NCBI GenBank assembly: GCA_900763355.1
Contig: CAAFJY010000139.1
Coordinates: 1 to 23,300 of the forward strand
Direction: 5' to 3'
From: Clostridia bacterium
GTDB lineage: Bacteria; Bacillota; Clostridia; Oscillospirales; Butyricicoccaceae
DNA length: 23,300 nucleotides
Shown: in pieces, positions 1 to 6,897 of the stretch
Layout of the letters: each line of letters opens with the position of its first letter
How positions within the stretch are numbered: position 1 is the stretch's first letter
Position numbers and translations under genes: made by a program
Notes under the pieces: generated by a model
Told to the model about the DNA's origin: nothing
Database searches by the model: none
The model's input: only the letters and a program-made list of their open reading frames with translations

Positions 1-2
1 AT

Positions 3-42
3 AAAATAAAAACAGATCGATTAAAATAAAAACAGATCGATT
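3..42. repeat. Tandem direct repeat, 2 x 20 bp
   Basis: Two identical 20-bp units occupy 3-22 and 23-42; each starts AAAATAAAAACAG and ends ATCGATT. The array may continue to the left, because position 1 is the window edge. It is very AT-rich compared with the surrounding GC-rich sequence and lies about 65 bp upstream of a promoter. Function is unknown: it could be a short tandem repeat, a binding site for a regulator or a decayed element. Confidence 0.8.
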
Positions 43-107
43 CTTTGCAGGAGACCGCCCATTTTCCCCGCGATTTATGAAGAATTCTGAAATTTCGCGA
101 AAAACCC

Positions 108-136
108 TTGTTTTTCTTCCCCGCCGCCGCTACAAT
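108..136 (+). promoter_or_regulatory. Sigma-70-type promoter of the phosphodiester glycosidase gene
   Basis: TTGTTT at 108-113 and TACAAT at 131-136 are separated by 17 bp, close to the sigma-70/SigA consensus. The expected transcript start is near 143. A ribosome binding site AAAGGAG at 153-159 follows, 9 nt before the ATG at 169, so the leader is short. Confidence 0.65.
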
Positions 137-168
137 GTCCTCTGAATCGGGGAAAGGAGCGGAATCTC

Positions 169-1494
169 ATGTCCAAGCTATTCGGAAACACCGGCGGGGC
201 CCACGCGGCCGGCCGGAGCCACACATCCCCCAAGCCCCGGCGGGCGGCAGCACCCGCGTCCCCCGACCGGGCGGAGACCCCCGTCCGGAGCCGGAAACGG
301 GGCCGGGGCGGGAAGGTGCTGTGCACCATCCTGGCGGTGCTCATCGCGGGGTATTGCCTCTTTGCCTTTGTGCCCGTCGCGCCCTTCCGCACTCTGCGGA
401 ATATGTATATCGAAACGGCTCTGTCCACCATGCGCCACCAGTGGCTGGCCACGGCCTTTTTCCCAAGATCCATCGTGGAGAGCGTCCGGCAGGAGATGCG
501 GGACGCCCAGCAGTCCCAAAACGGCGTCAACTCCGGCTGGGGCCAGGGGAGCGACGGCTCCTTCACGCCCCCCACCATCCCAGAGGAGGACAACCCCACC
601 CTCAACGCCGGGGATCCGGCCATGGAAGCCTTTTTCCAGCTGTTCTGGGAGCTGGACCGGGAGGAGACCCGGGCCTGGCTGGATAAAAATCCCGCCTATC
701 TGAAAAACGGCTGGGCCCATCTGACCGCCGATGCCTCCGGTCTCGACGAGGACGGTCTGCCTCTCCACACCACCCAGGGGGAGCAGGTCCTGGCCATCGA
801 CGCGGAAAACGGCATTCTCCTTCTCCGGGTGACGGGGACGGGGTACCGGGGCGTTCTGGCGGTGGCCAAGGACCCCGCCCGTCTGACCCTCCAGCCCTCG
901 GCCAATCTGGGGACCATGGGCCAGAACGCCGGGGACATCGCCCAGGCCCACGACGGTCTCCTCGCCATGACGGCCAGCGGCTTCATCGACGAGGGGGGCC
1001 ACGGCAAGGGCGGCACGGTGACTGGCTATGCCCTCTGTGACGGGACGGCCTACGGCACCCACTTCGGCTCGGGCTACAAGCGGCTGGAAAAGCGGAAAAA
1101 CGATCTTCTCTACCTCACCGACGCCACGGCGGCGGTGAGCGGCGACGCCACCGACGCCATGGAGTTCACCCCCGCCCTCATCGTGGACGGGAAAACCGTG
1201 GTGGACAGCTCCTGCGGCTGGACGGCCATCAACCCCCGGGCCAGCCTGGGGCAGTCCGACCGGGGAGAGATCCTCATGCTGGTCATCGAGGGGCGGCTGA
1301 CCACCTCTCTGGGCACCGACGTGATGGAATGCGCCGCCATCCTGGCCCGGCACAGCTGTATGCAGGCCATGAACATGGACGGGGGCACCAGCGCCATCCT
1401 GTGGTACAACGGGCGCTATGTCACCCGCTGCTCCAACACCGCGCTCCCGGCGGGGCGGCTCCTGCCCAACGCCTGGGTCTATGGGAAAAAATAA
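169..1494 (+). CDS. Membrane-anchored phosphodiester glycosidase family protein (NAGPA domain)
   Basis: This 441-residue protein has a basic, Pro/Arg-rich N-terminus (about residues 1-45), one hydrophobic segment (about 48-70, VLCTILAVLIAGYCLFAF core) and a long extracytoplasmic part, so it should sit in the membrane with its catalytic region outside. The last 190 residues match the NAGPA / phosphodiester glycosidase fold: a segment with NPRASLGQSDRGEILMLVIEG and near the end the hallmark NMDGGTSAILWYNG, followed by a C-terminal region ending in NAWVYG. Family members cleave sugar phosphodiesters and are often linked to exopolysaccharide or cell-wall glycan turnover; the substrate here cannot be told. 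The stretch around residues 100-150 is low-complexity and probably a linker. The start at 169 is fixed by AAAGGAG 9 nt upstream. The gene has its own promoter and terminator, so it is a single-gene unit not obviously tied to the fermentation genes downstream. Confidence 0.85.
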   Translation: MSKLFGNTGGAHAAGRSHTSPKPRRAAAPASPDRAETPVRSRKRGRGGKVLCTILAVLIAGYCLFAFVPVAPFRTLRNMYIETALSTMRHQWLATAFFPRSIVESVRQEMRDAQQSQNGVNSGWGQGSDGSFTPPTIPEEDNPTLNAGDPAMEAFFQLFWELDREETRAWLDKNPAYLKNGWAHLTADASGLDEDGLPLHTTQGEQVLAIDAENGILLLRVTGTGYRGVLAVAKDPARLTLQPSANLGTMGQNAGDIAQAHDGLLAMTASGFIDEGGHGKGGTVTGYALCDGTAYGTHFGSGYKRLEKRKNDLLYLTDATAAVSGDATDAMEFTPALIVDGKTVVDSSCGWTAINPRASLGQSDRGEILMLVIEGRLTTSLGTDVMECAAILARHSCMQAMNMDGGTSAILWYNGRYVTRCSNTALPAGRLLPNAWVYGKK

Positions 1495-1510
1495 GCCAAA
1501 TACACCAAAA

Positions 1511-1545
1511 AATCGGCCTGTGCCCCGGCACGGGCCGATTTTTTT
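1511..1545 (+). terminator. Rho-independent terminator after the phosphodiester glycosidase gene
   Basis: AATCGGCC (1511-1518) pairs with GGCCGATT (1533-1540), and the inner TGTGCC/GGCACG can extend the stem; a run of seven T follows (1539-1545). It begins 16 nt after the stop codon. Confidence 0.85.
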
Positions 1546-1575
1546 GCCGCTTCCCCCGCTGCTCCGGAGAAAATC

Positions 1576-1604
1576 TTGATTTTTGCTTCCCGGGGGACTA
1601 TACT
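1576..1604 (+). promoter_or_regulatory. Promoter of the citramalate lyase / mesaconase operon
   Basis: TTGATT (1576-1581) and TATACT (1599-1604) with 17-bp spacing, just after the preceding terminator. Transcription should start near 1611, leaving a leader of about 60 nt before citD. The palindrome used in front of the GntR gene (AATTGTT half-sites) is not present here. Confidence 0.7.
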
Positions 1605-1638
1605 GATTTCAAGCGTCCCTGCGTCTGCGGGGACAGAA

Positions 1639-1650
1639 GATCGAACGATC
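1639..1650. promoter_or_regulatory. Short inverted repeat in the citD leader
   Basis: GATCG (1639-1643) and CGATC (1646-1650) flank an AA, giving a perfect 12-bp inverted repeat about 30 nt downstream of the predicted transcript start and 22 nt before the citD start codon. It could be an operator, but a 5-bp half-site can occur by chance. Confidence 0.3.
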
Positions 1651-1672
1651 ATTCAGAAAGGATGCCTGCGAT

Positions 1673-1942
1673 ATGCTGAAGGAACTGAAATCCGCCTCGG
1701 CCGGTACCATGGAATCCAGCGACGTGTTTGTGGAGCTGGAGCCCGCCCAGGGCCGGAGCATCGAGCTGCACTCGGTGGTAGAGGCCCAGTTCGGGGATTC
1801 CATCCGCGCCCTGGCCCAGGAGATGCTGGATCAGGCGGGACTGGACAATGTCTGCCTGCGGATCGACGACCGCGGTGCGCTGGAGTGCACCCTCCGCGCC
1901 CGGATCGAGACCGCGATCCTGAGAGGAAAGGGGGAAAACTGA
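1673..1942 (+). CDS. citD: Citrate/citramalate lyase acyl carrier protein (gamma subunit)
   Basis: This 89-residue protein is the acyl carrier of the lyase complex. The N-terminal AGTMESSDV matches the CitD signature around the serine that carries the phosphoribosyl-dephospho-CoA arm (GTLESGD in Klebsiella), which places the modified residue at Ser15. The C-terminal half, with RIDDRGALECTLRARIETA, also matches CitD. Length is close to the usual 95-98 residues. AAAGGA at 1657-1662 sets the ATG at 1673. It is the first gene of the operon and ends one base before citE. With the mutase and ammonia-lyase genes downstream, the complex most probably cleaves (S)-citramalate to acetate and pyruvate rather than citrate. 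Synthesis of the prosthetic group needs citX/citG-type enzymes, which are not seen here. Confidence 0.92.
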   Translation: MLKELKSASAGTMESSDVFVELEPAQGRSIELHSVVEAQFGDSIRALAQEMLDQAGLDNVCLRIDDRGALECTLRARIETAILRGKGEN

Positions 1943-1943
1943 G

Positions 1944-2822
1944 ATGCGCCGCAGTATGCTGTTTTTGCCGGGGAACACCCCGAATATCCTTCAGAACGGC
2001 GATGTTCTGGGGGCCGACGCCGTGATCTTTGACCTGGAGGACGCCGTGGCGCCCGATCAGAAGGACGCCGCCCGGATCCTGGTGCGCAACACCATGCAGT
2101 ACCTGGATTTCTCCAAGGTAGAGGTCATCGTCCGCATCAATTCCGTGGACACGCCCTATTGGAAAAAGGACCTGGAGACCATCCTCCCCCTGCGCCCCTC
2201 CCTCATCATGCCCCCCAAGACCTCCTGCGCCCAGGATGTCCTGACGGTGGACGCCTATCTGTCCCAGCTGGAGGATTCCCTGGGGTATGCGCGCAACACC
2301 GTCCGCCTCATCCCCCTCATCGAGACGGCGCTGGGGCTGGAAAACGCCTTTGCCATCGCATCGGCCTCTCCCCGGGTGGCCGCCCTCTTCCTGGGGGGCG
2401 AGGATCTCACTGCCGACCTGCGGTGCAAGCGCACCAAGGAGGGGGCCGAGATCGAATACGCCCGCTGCCGCATGGTGGCTGCCGCCCGCGCCGCCGGGGT
2501 GGATGTGTATGACACCCCCTTTACCGACGTCAACGACGACGAGGGCATCCGCATCGACGCCGAAAAGGCCAAGAGCCTGGGCTTCACCGGCAAGTCCTCC
2601 ATCTCTCCCCGCCATGTCCCCGTCATCAACGAGGTCTTCTCTCCCTCTCAGCGGGACATTGATTATGCCTATGAGGTGATGGAGGCCATCCGCCTGGCCA
2701 AGGAGCAGGGCCGGGGCGCTGTGGCGCTCCGGGGCAAAATGATCGACGCACCCATCGTCAGCCGCGCCCGCCAGACCATCGAGGCGGCCGAGGCCCTGGG
2801 TCTGGGAAGGAGCGAACACTGA
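1944..2822 (+). CDS. citE: Citramalate lyase beta subunit (CitE family, citramalyl-thioester lyase)
   Basis: This 292-residue protein belongs to the HpcH/HpaI-CitE aldolase family with a TIM-barrel fold. Visible signatures are RRSMLFLPGNTPN at the N-terminus, FDLEDAVAPDQKDAAR (29-44), VRIN with Arg64, LIPLIET with Glu127 and GGEDLTADL with Asp154. The last two are the expected acidic Mg ligands and Arg64 is expected to contact the substrate carboxylate. In the complex it cleaves the citramalyl-thioester on CitD into acetyl-CitD and pyruvate. Length fits the family (about 290-300). A single base separates it from citD, and AAAGGGGG at about 1927-1934 serves as its ribosome binding site. The sequence alone does not separate citrate from citramalate specificity; the neighbouring glmSLE and mal genes argue strongly for citramalate. 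Confidence 0.9.
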   Translation: MRRSMLFLPGNTPNILQNGDVLGADAVIFDLEDAVAPDQKDAARILVRNTMQYLDFSKVEVIVRINSVDTPYWKKDLETILPLRPSLIMPPKTSCAQDVLTVDAYLSQLEDSLGYARNTVRLIPLIETALGLENAFAIASASPRVAALFLGGEDLTADLRCKRTKEGAEIEYARCRMVAAARAAGVDVYDTPFTDVNDDEGIRIDAEKAKSLGFTGKSSISPRHVPVINEVFSPSQRDIDYAYEVMEAIRLAKEQGRGAVALRGKMIDAPIVSRARQTIEAAEALGLGRSEH

Positions 2823-2824
2823 TT

Positions 2825-4231
2825 ATGGACAAGGTCGTACATTCTCTCAAGGAAGCCATCGCGCTGGCCGGCGTCCGGTCCGGCATGCGCATCTCCTTCC
2901 ACCATCATCTCCGCAACGGGGATTTCGTCCTGAACATGGTGATGGACGAGCTGGCGCAGGCCGGCGTGCGGGATCTGGACGTCAACGCCAGCTCTCTCTT
3001 CGACTGCCACGCCCCCCTGGTGGACCACATCAAAAACGGCGTGGTCACCCACCTGAAATGCAACTATATGTCCGCCGGCGTGGGCCGGGCCATCTCCCAG
3101 GGGATCCTGGAAAGCCCCGTGGAGTTCCGCACCCACGGCGGCCGTCCCGCCGACATCGTCTCCGGCAAGACCCCCATCGACGTGGCCTTCATCGCCGCCC
3201 CCACGGCGGACACCATGGGCAACTGCACCGGCAAGCTGGGCAAATCGGCCTGCGGCAGCCTGGGCTATGCCATCCCCGACGCCATGTATGCCAAAAAGGT
3301 CATCGTCCTCACCGACAATCTGGTGCCCTATCCCCTGTCCCAGCCCTCCATCGACGAGACCTATGTGGACTATGTCGTCCCCGTGGAGGCCATCGGCGAC
3401 CCGGCGGGCATCGTCTCCGGCACCACCAAGATCACCCGGGACCCCGTGGGTCTCGTCATGGCGCAGACGGCAGCCCGGGCCATCCAGGCCAGCGGCCTGC
3501 TGAAGGACGGCTTCTCCTTCCAGACCGGGGCCGGCGGGGCCACCCTGGCCGCGGCAAAGTATCTCAAGGACATCATGCTGGCCCAGCACATCCAGGGCTC
3601 CTTTGGGCTCGGCGGCATCACCGGCTATATGGTGGACATGCTGGAGGCCGGGTGCTTCCGCAAGCTCATGGATGTCCAGTGCTTTGACCTGAAGGCGGTG
3701 GAGTCCATCCGGCAGAACCCCGACCACATCGAGGTCTCCGCCATGCACTATGCCTCTCCCAACGCCAAGAGCGCCGCCGTGGACAGCCTGGATGTGGTCC
3801 TCCTGGGGGCCACCGAGGTGGACACCCAGTTCAACGTCAACGTCCATACCGATTCCCGCGGCTCCATCATGGGCGGCTCCGGCGGGCACAGCGATACCGC
3901 CGCGGGGGCCAAGCTGAGCATGATCATCGCCCCCCTGTCCCGGGCCCGCCTGCCCATCGTCACCGACCATGTGCAGTGCATCTCCACCCCCGGCTCCACC
4001 ATCGACGTTCTGGTGACCCAGCGGGGCGTGGCCGTCAATCCCGCCCGGGAGGATCTCCGGGAGCGCTTCACCCAGGCTGGGCTCCCCGTGTGCGATATCC
4101 AGGAGCTCAAGCGCCGGGCCGAGGCCATCTGCGGCACCCCCAAGCCCGTCCAGCACGGGGACAAGGTGGTCGCCAACATCATCTACCGTGACGGGACGCT
4201 GCTGGACCAGCTCTACAGCGTCAAGGAATAA
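2825..4231 (+). CDS. citF: Citramalate lyase alpha subunit (CitF family, acyl-carrier CoA-transferase)
   Basis: This 468-residue protein is the transferase subunit that swaps acetyl-CitD for citramalyl-CitD, regenerating the loaded carrier. It follows CitF along its whole length: MRISFHHHLRNGD, SSLFDCHAPLVDHI, GKSACGSLGYA, the glycine-rich FQTGAGGATLA, FGLGGITGYMVD, DTQFNVNVHTDSRG with GGSGGHSDTA, and TPGSTIDVLVTQRGVAVNPAR. It is about 40 residues shorter at the N-terminus than enterobacterial CitF (about 508); the missing piece lies before the conserved core. The start is backed by AAGGAG at 2807-2812, and it starts 2 nt after citE. Its TAA overlaps the ribosome binding site of the next gene, suggesting coupled translation with the hydratase genes. 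Confidence 0.9.
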   Translation: MDKVVHSLKEAIALAGVRSGMRISFHHHLRNGDFVLNMVMDELAQAGVRDLDVNASSLFDCHAPLVDHIKNGVVTHLKCNYMSAGVGRAISQGILESPVEFRTHGGRPADIVSGKTPIDVAFIAAPTADTMGNCTGKLGKSACGSLGYAIPDAMYAKKVIVLTDNLVPYPLSQPSIDETYVDYVVPVEAIGDPAGIVSGTTKITRDPVGLVMAQTAARAIQASGLLKDGFSFQTGAGGATLAAAKYLKDIMLAQHIQGSFGLGGITGYMVDMLEAGCFRKLMDVQCFDLKAVESIRQNPDHIEVSAMHYASPNAKSAAVDSLDVVLLGATEVDTQFNVNVHTDSRGSIMGGSGGHSDTAAGAKLSMIIAPLSRARLPIVTDHVQCISTPGSTIDVLVTQRGVAVNPAREDLRERFTQAGLPVCDIQELKRRAEAICGTPKPVQHGDKVVANIIYRDGTLLDQLYSVKE

Positions 4232-4246
4232 AGGAGCGAACATCAT

Positions 4247-5083
4247 ATGCGAGAGATCCAAGTCTCTGCCATCACCGAGACGGTGGCCCGTCTCTGTGTT
4301 TCGGCCAACCGGCATCTCCCGGCGGACGTCCAGGAGGCCATCACCCGCGCCCGGGCGGTGGAACAGTGGGCCCCCGCCCAGGAAATCCTCGACCGCATCC
4401 GGGAAAATTACCAGATCGCGGCCAACAACGAGGTTGCCATCTGCCAGGACACCGGCATGGCCTGCGTCTTTCTGGAGATCGGCCAGGACGTCCACCTGGT
4501 GGGCGACCTGAAGGAGGCCGTCAACGAAGGCGTCCGCCAGGGCTATGCCCAGTATCTGCGGAAATCCGTGGTGCGGGACCCGCTGGACCGGGTCAACACC
4601 GGGGACAACACCCCCGCCATGCTCTATACCGACCTGGTCCCCGGGGATCAGGTGAAGATCACCGTGGCCCCCAAGGGCTTTGGCAGCGAAAACATGAGCC
4701 AGATCAGGATGCTCAAGCCCTCCGACGGGCTCCAGGGCGTCAAGGATTTCATCCTCAAGGTCGTCGAGGACGCGGGCCCCAACCCCTGTCCCCCCATCGT
4801 GGTGGGCGTGGGCGTGGGCGGCACCTTTGACAAGGCCGCCTATCTGGCCAAAAAGGCCCTCATGCGCCCCCTGGGCACGCACAACGAGACCCCCTTCTAT
4901 GCCCAGCTGGAAAGCGAGATGCTGGACCGGGTCAACGCGCTGGGCATCGGGCCCCAGGGCTTCGGCGGCCGGACCACGGCCCTGGCCGTCAACATCGAAT
5001 ATCTCCCCACCCACATCGCGGGGCTCCCCGTGGCCGTCAACATCAACTGCCACGTGACCCGCCACCAGACGGAGGTGCTTTGA
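4247..5083 (+). CDS. Fe-S hydratase alpha subunit (fumarase/tartrate dehydratase type), probable mesaconase alpha
   Basis: This 278-residue protein matches the N-terminal half of class I fumarases and the alpha subunit of two-subunit hydratases. Three cysteines that should bind the [4Fe-4S] cluster are visible: Cys66 in CQDTG, Cys181 in PNPCPP and Cys268 in NINCHVTRH near the C-terminus. GVGVGGTFDKAAYLAKKAL is also a family signature. Related enzymes act on fumarate, L-tartrate or mesaconate. Here the gene sits between citramalate lyase and the glutamate mutase / methylaspartate ammonia-lyase genes, so mesaconate hydration to (S)-citramalate is the best fit; substrate is inferred from context only. 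AAGGAG at 4231-4236 lies 10 nt before the ATG. The cluster makes the enzyme oxygen-sensitive, fitting an anaerobe. Confidence 0.88.
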   Translation: MREIQVSAITETVARLCVSANRHLPADVQEAITRARAVEQWAPAQEILDRIRENYQIAANNEVAICQDTGMACVFLEIGQDVHLVGDLKEAVNEGVRQGYAQYLRKSVVRDPLDRVNTGDNTPAMLYTDLVPGDQVKITVAPKGFGSENMSQIRMLKPSDGLQGVKDFILKVVEDAGPNPCPPIVVGVGVGGTFDKAAYLAKKALMRPLGTHNETPFYAQLESEMLDRVNALGIGPQGFGGRTTALAVNIEYLPTHIAGLPVAVNINCHVTRHQTEVL

Positions 5084-5084
5084 T

Positions 5085-5645
5085 ATGGCCATTCGTGTAC
5101 ACACTCCCCTCACCCCGGAGGAGGCCCGCAAGCTCCAAAGCGGCGACAGCGTCCTCCTCTCCGGCGTGGTCTACACCGCCCGGGACGCCGCCCACAAGCG
5201 GCTCTGTCAGCTGGTGGCCGAGGGCAAGCCTCTGCCCATGGACGTGAAAAACGCCGTCATCTATTTTGTCGGCCCCACCCCGGCCAAGCCCGGCCAGGCC
5301 ATCGGCTCCGCCGGGCCCACCACCTCCTACCGCATGGACGCCTATTCCCCCACCCTCATCCGTCAGGGCCTCACCGGCATGATCGGCAAGGGCAAGCGGG
5401 GGCCGGAGGTCATCCAGGCCATGAAGGAATGCGGCGCGGTCTATTTCGGCGCCATCGGCGGCGCGGGCGCGCTGCTTTCCAGCTGCATCAAAAAGGCCGA
5501 GATCATCGCCTACGAGGATCTGGGGGCCGAGGCCATCCGCCGCCTGGAGGTGGAGGATCTCCCCGTCACCGTCATCATCGACAGCCAGGGCCGCAATCTC
5601 TATGAGTGGGGCCGGGAGGCCTATCTCCGGCAGGCTGAAAAATAA
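5085..5645 (+). CDS. Fe-S hydratase beta subunit, probable mesaconase beta
   Basis: This 186-residue protein matches the C-terminal (beta) domain of class I fumarase-type hydratases. It shows the usual N-terminal LTPEEARKLQSGDSVLLSGVVYTARDAAHKR, then IGSAGPTTSYRMD (about 73-85) and the IGKGKRG motif (about 100-106), followed by FGAIGGAGALL. Together with the alpha subunit it forms the active hydratase. Start and stop are nearly fused with the alpha gene (one base apart), and GGAGGTG at 5071-5077 inside the alpha gene is its ribosome binding site. No strong terminator follows; only a weak CCCC/GGGG pairing at about 5649-5660 separates it from the regulator promoter, so some readthrough into the regulator gene is possible. 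Confidence 0.88.
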   Translation: MAIRVHTPLTPEEARKLQSGDSVLLSGVVYTARDAAHKRLCQLVAEGKPLPMDVKNAVIYFVGPTPAKPGQAIGSAGPTTSYRMDAYSPTLIRQGLTGMIGKGKRGPEVIQAMKECGAVYFGAIGGAGALLSSCIKKAEIIAYEDLGAEAIRRLEVEDLPVTVIIDSQGRNLYEWGREAYLRQAEK

Positions 5646-5660
5646 TTTCCCCCGCAGGGG

Positions 5661-5704
5661 TTGACAAACATGGCTCACTTTCGGATAATTGTTATAGAAC
5701 AATT
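5661..5704 (+). promoter_or_regulatory. Regulator promoter with overlapping palindromic operator
   Basis: TTGACA (5661-5666) and GATAAT (5684-5689), 17 bp apart, form a near-consensus promoter. A perfect inverted repeat AATTGTT-N4-AACAATT spans 5687-5704, overlapping the end of the -10 element and the predicted transcript start. This is the expected position and symmetry for autorepression by a dimeric GntR-type protein, whose gene begins 17 bp downstream. Binding itself is an inference. Confidence 0.75.
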
Positions 5705-5720
5705 TCCGGAGGTGAGCCAT

Positions 5721-6689
5721 ATGTCTTTTTTACAGCTGGATCCCGCGGCCGGTGTGCCCATTTACCGCCAGATCGTGGAGGGCATCGAGGGAGCGCTGGC
5801 CCGGGGGGAGCTCTCCCCCGGCGACAAGCTCCCTGCCGTGCGGGAGCTGGCGCAATCGCTTTCGGCGGCCTCCGGTACGGTCAAGCGGGCCTATGACGAG
5901 CTCTATCGCCGGGGCGTGGTGGAAATGGCCCAGGGAAAAGGGACCTTCATCGCCCACCCCTCGACGCCCGACAGCCGCAAGGAGCGGGCCATGCTGTCCA
6001 TCGACGCCATGCTGGACCAGCTGGAAGCTCTGGCCTTTTCTCCCCAGGAGATCCAGATCTTCCTGGATCTCAAGCTGCGGGAGCGTCTCGACCGGGAGGA
6101 GGCCCTGCGGCTGGCGGTGATCTCCCCCTCGCCGGAGGTGCTCCGGACCCTGCCGGGACAGCTGGCCTCCCTGGCGGGGACGGCCCTCTATCCCATGTCC
6201 GCCGCCCAGGTGTTGGCGGATCCGGCCCTCATGCTGGGGGAGATGGACCTGGTGCTGGCGGCGGAGGACTGTTTTGAGCAGCTCTCCCGCCGTCTCCCGG
6301 GGGACGGGCGGTTGGTGCGCCTTTGTCTCCGCCCCAGCGACGGCTCTTATGCTGCCCTGGCCCGGCTGGAGCCGGGGAGCACCCTGGCCGTGGTGGCCGA
6401 GAGCCCTGCGTTTGCCCGCCGGGCCGAGGAGCTCTGCCGCCGGCTCAGCCGGGACTGCACCCTCCTCCCCGCCCAGCTGACGGGGCAGGACCAGGGCATC
6501 TCCCTGCCGGAATGCGCCGTCCTCCTCATCCCCGCGGGGGTGGAGACCGCCCTTTCCCCCGAGGAGCGGGAGGTCCTCCTCCACCGCACGGGCGCGCCCA
6601 CCCTCCGGCTGGAGCTGGAGCCCGACGAGGGCTCTCTCCGGGCGCTGGACGACGCCATCTGCCGCACTTTGGCCCTCCGGGGGGAATAA
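5721..6689 (+). CDS. GntR-family transcriptional regulator with an unrecognised C-terminal domain
   Basis: This 322-residue protein has an N-terminal winged helix of the GntR family (about residues 11-80): GVPIYRQIVEGIEGALARGELSPGDKLP, then VRELAQSLSAASGTVKRAYDELYRRGVVEMAQGKGTF, most like the YtrA subgroup. YtrA proteins are normally about 120-130 residues; here about 230 further residues follow with alternating hydrophobic strands and helices (for example ALRLAVISPSPEVL, EMDLVLAA, STLAVVAESPAFA, ECAVLLIP). I do not recognise this as FCD, UTRA or an aminotransferase (MocR) domain; it may bind an effector. GGAGGTGA at 5708-5715 fixes the ATG at 5721; an upstream in-frame TTG at 5661 is the -35 element and not a start. 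It lies between the two halves of the methylaspartate pathway and probably regulates itself and one or both operons. A terminator follows. Confidence 0.85.
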   Translation: MSFLQLDPAAGVPIYRQIVEGIEGALARGELSPGDKLPAVRELAQSLSAASGTVKRAYDELYRRGVVEMAQGKGTFIAHPSTPDSRKERAMLSIDAMLDQLEALAFSPQEIQIFLDLKLRERLDREEALRLAVISPSPEVLRTLPGQLASLAGTALYPMSAAQVLADPALMLGEMDLVLAAEDCFEQLSRRLPGDGRLVRLCLRPSDGSYAALARLEPGSTLAVVAESPAFARRAEELCRRLSRDCTLLPAQLTGQDQGISLPECAVLLIPAGVETALSPEEREVLLHRTGAPTLRLELEPDEGSLRALDDAICRTLALRGE

Positions 6690-6716
6690 GCCGCCGGTTT
6701 TTCGGCAAAATTACGG

Positions 6717-6744
6717 AAAGCACTGCTTTTTGCAGTGCTTTTTT
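6717..6744 (+). terminator. Rho-independent terminator after the GntR regulator gene
   Basis: AAAGCACTGC (6717-6726) and GCAGTGCTTT (6732-6741) form a perfect 10-bp stem with a five-T loop, and the T run goes on to 6744. It isolates the regulator from the glmS promoter 14 bp downstream. Confidence 0.92.
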
Positions 6745-6757
6745 GTGTATTTTTCCG

Positions 6758-6798
6758 TTGACTTATGATATAGTTCAATTTATATTATAGTCATAATA
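6758..6798 (+). promoter_or_regulatory. Promoter of the glmSLE-mal operon with an overlapping inverted repeat
   Basis: TTGACT (6758-6763) and TATATT (6781-6786) are 17 bp apart, a strong promoter. An inverted repeat TATTAT-N4-ATAATA spans 6783-6798 over the -10 element and the start site. Its 4-nt spacing and position match the palindrome in front of the regulator gene, but the half-site sequence differs (TATTAT against AATTGTT), so control by the same protein is only a possibility. Confidence 0.7.
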
Positions 6799-6897
6799 CA
6801 TTATCGTTGGGCGACCAGCACACGCTGGCTTTCCTGTCACCCGGCGGTATCCTGCGAAAGCAAACGCAAACGATTCATTGGAATTATGAGGTGTAAC
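6794..6897 (+). other. Untranslated leader of glmS (about 105 nt)
   Basis: From the predicted start of transcription to the glmS ATG. One small hairpin is visible, CCAGC-ACAC-GCTGG at 6815-6828. Because glutamate mutase uses adenosylcobalamin I looked for a cobalamin riboswitch, but the leader is too short and the B12-box pattern was not seen. A duplicated GCAAAC occurs near 6860-6870. Function beyond carrying the ribosome binding site is not evident. Confidence 0.35.

Noticed and set aside
2669..5131. Minus-strand open frame of 820 codons opposite citE, citF and the hydratase genes
   Set aside because: It is an antisense shadow of well-supported genes, caused by GC-rich codon bias; its product is low-complexity (Gly, Asp, His, Val) and matches no family.
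5661..5720. TTG at 5661 as start of the GntR regulator
   Set aside because: The TTG is the -35 hexamer TTGACA; GGAGGTGA at 5708-5715 and the family N-terminus support the ATG at 5721.
6863..6880. cre-like (CcpA/LacI-type) site with an AAACGATT core in the glmS leader
   Set aside because: The core fits AANCGNTT, but about three of the conserved outer positions are wrong, so catabolite control is not supported.
6886..6897. ATG at 6886 as start of glmS
   Set aside because: It is part of the ribosome binding site TGAGGTG; the ATG at 6898 gives the family-typical MEKKK start and length.
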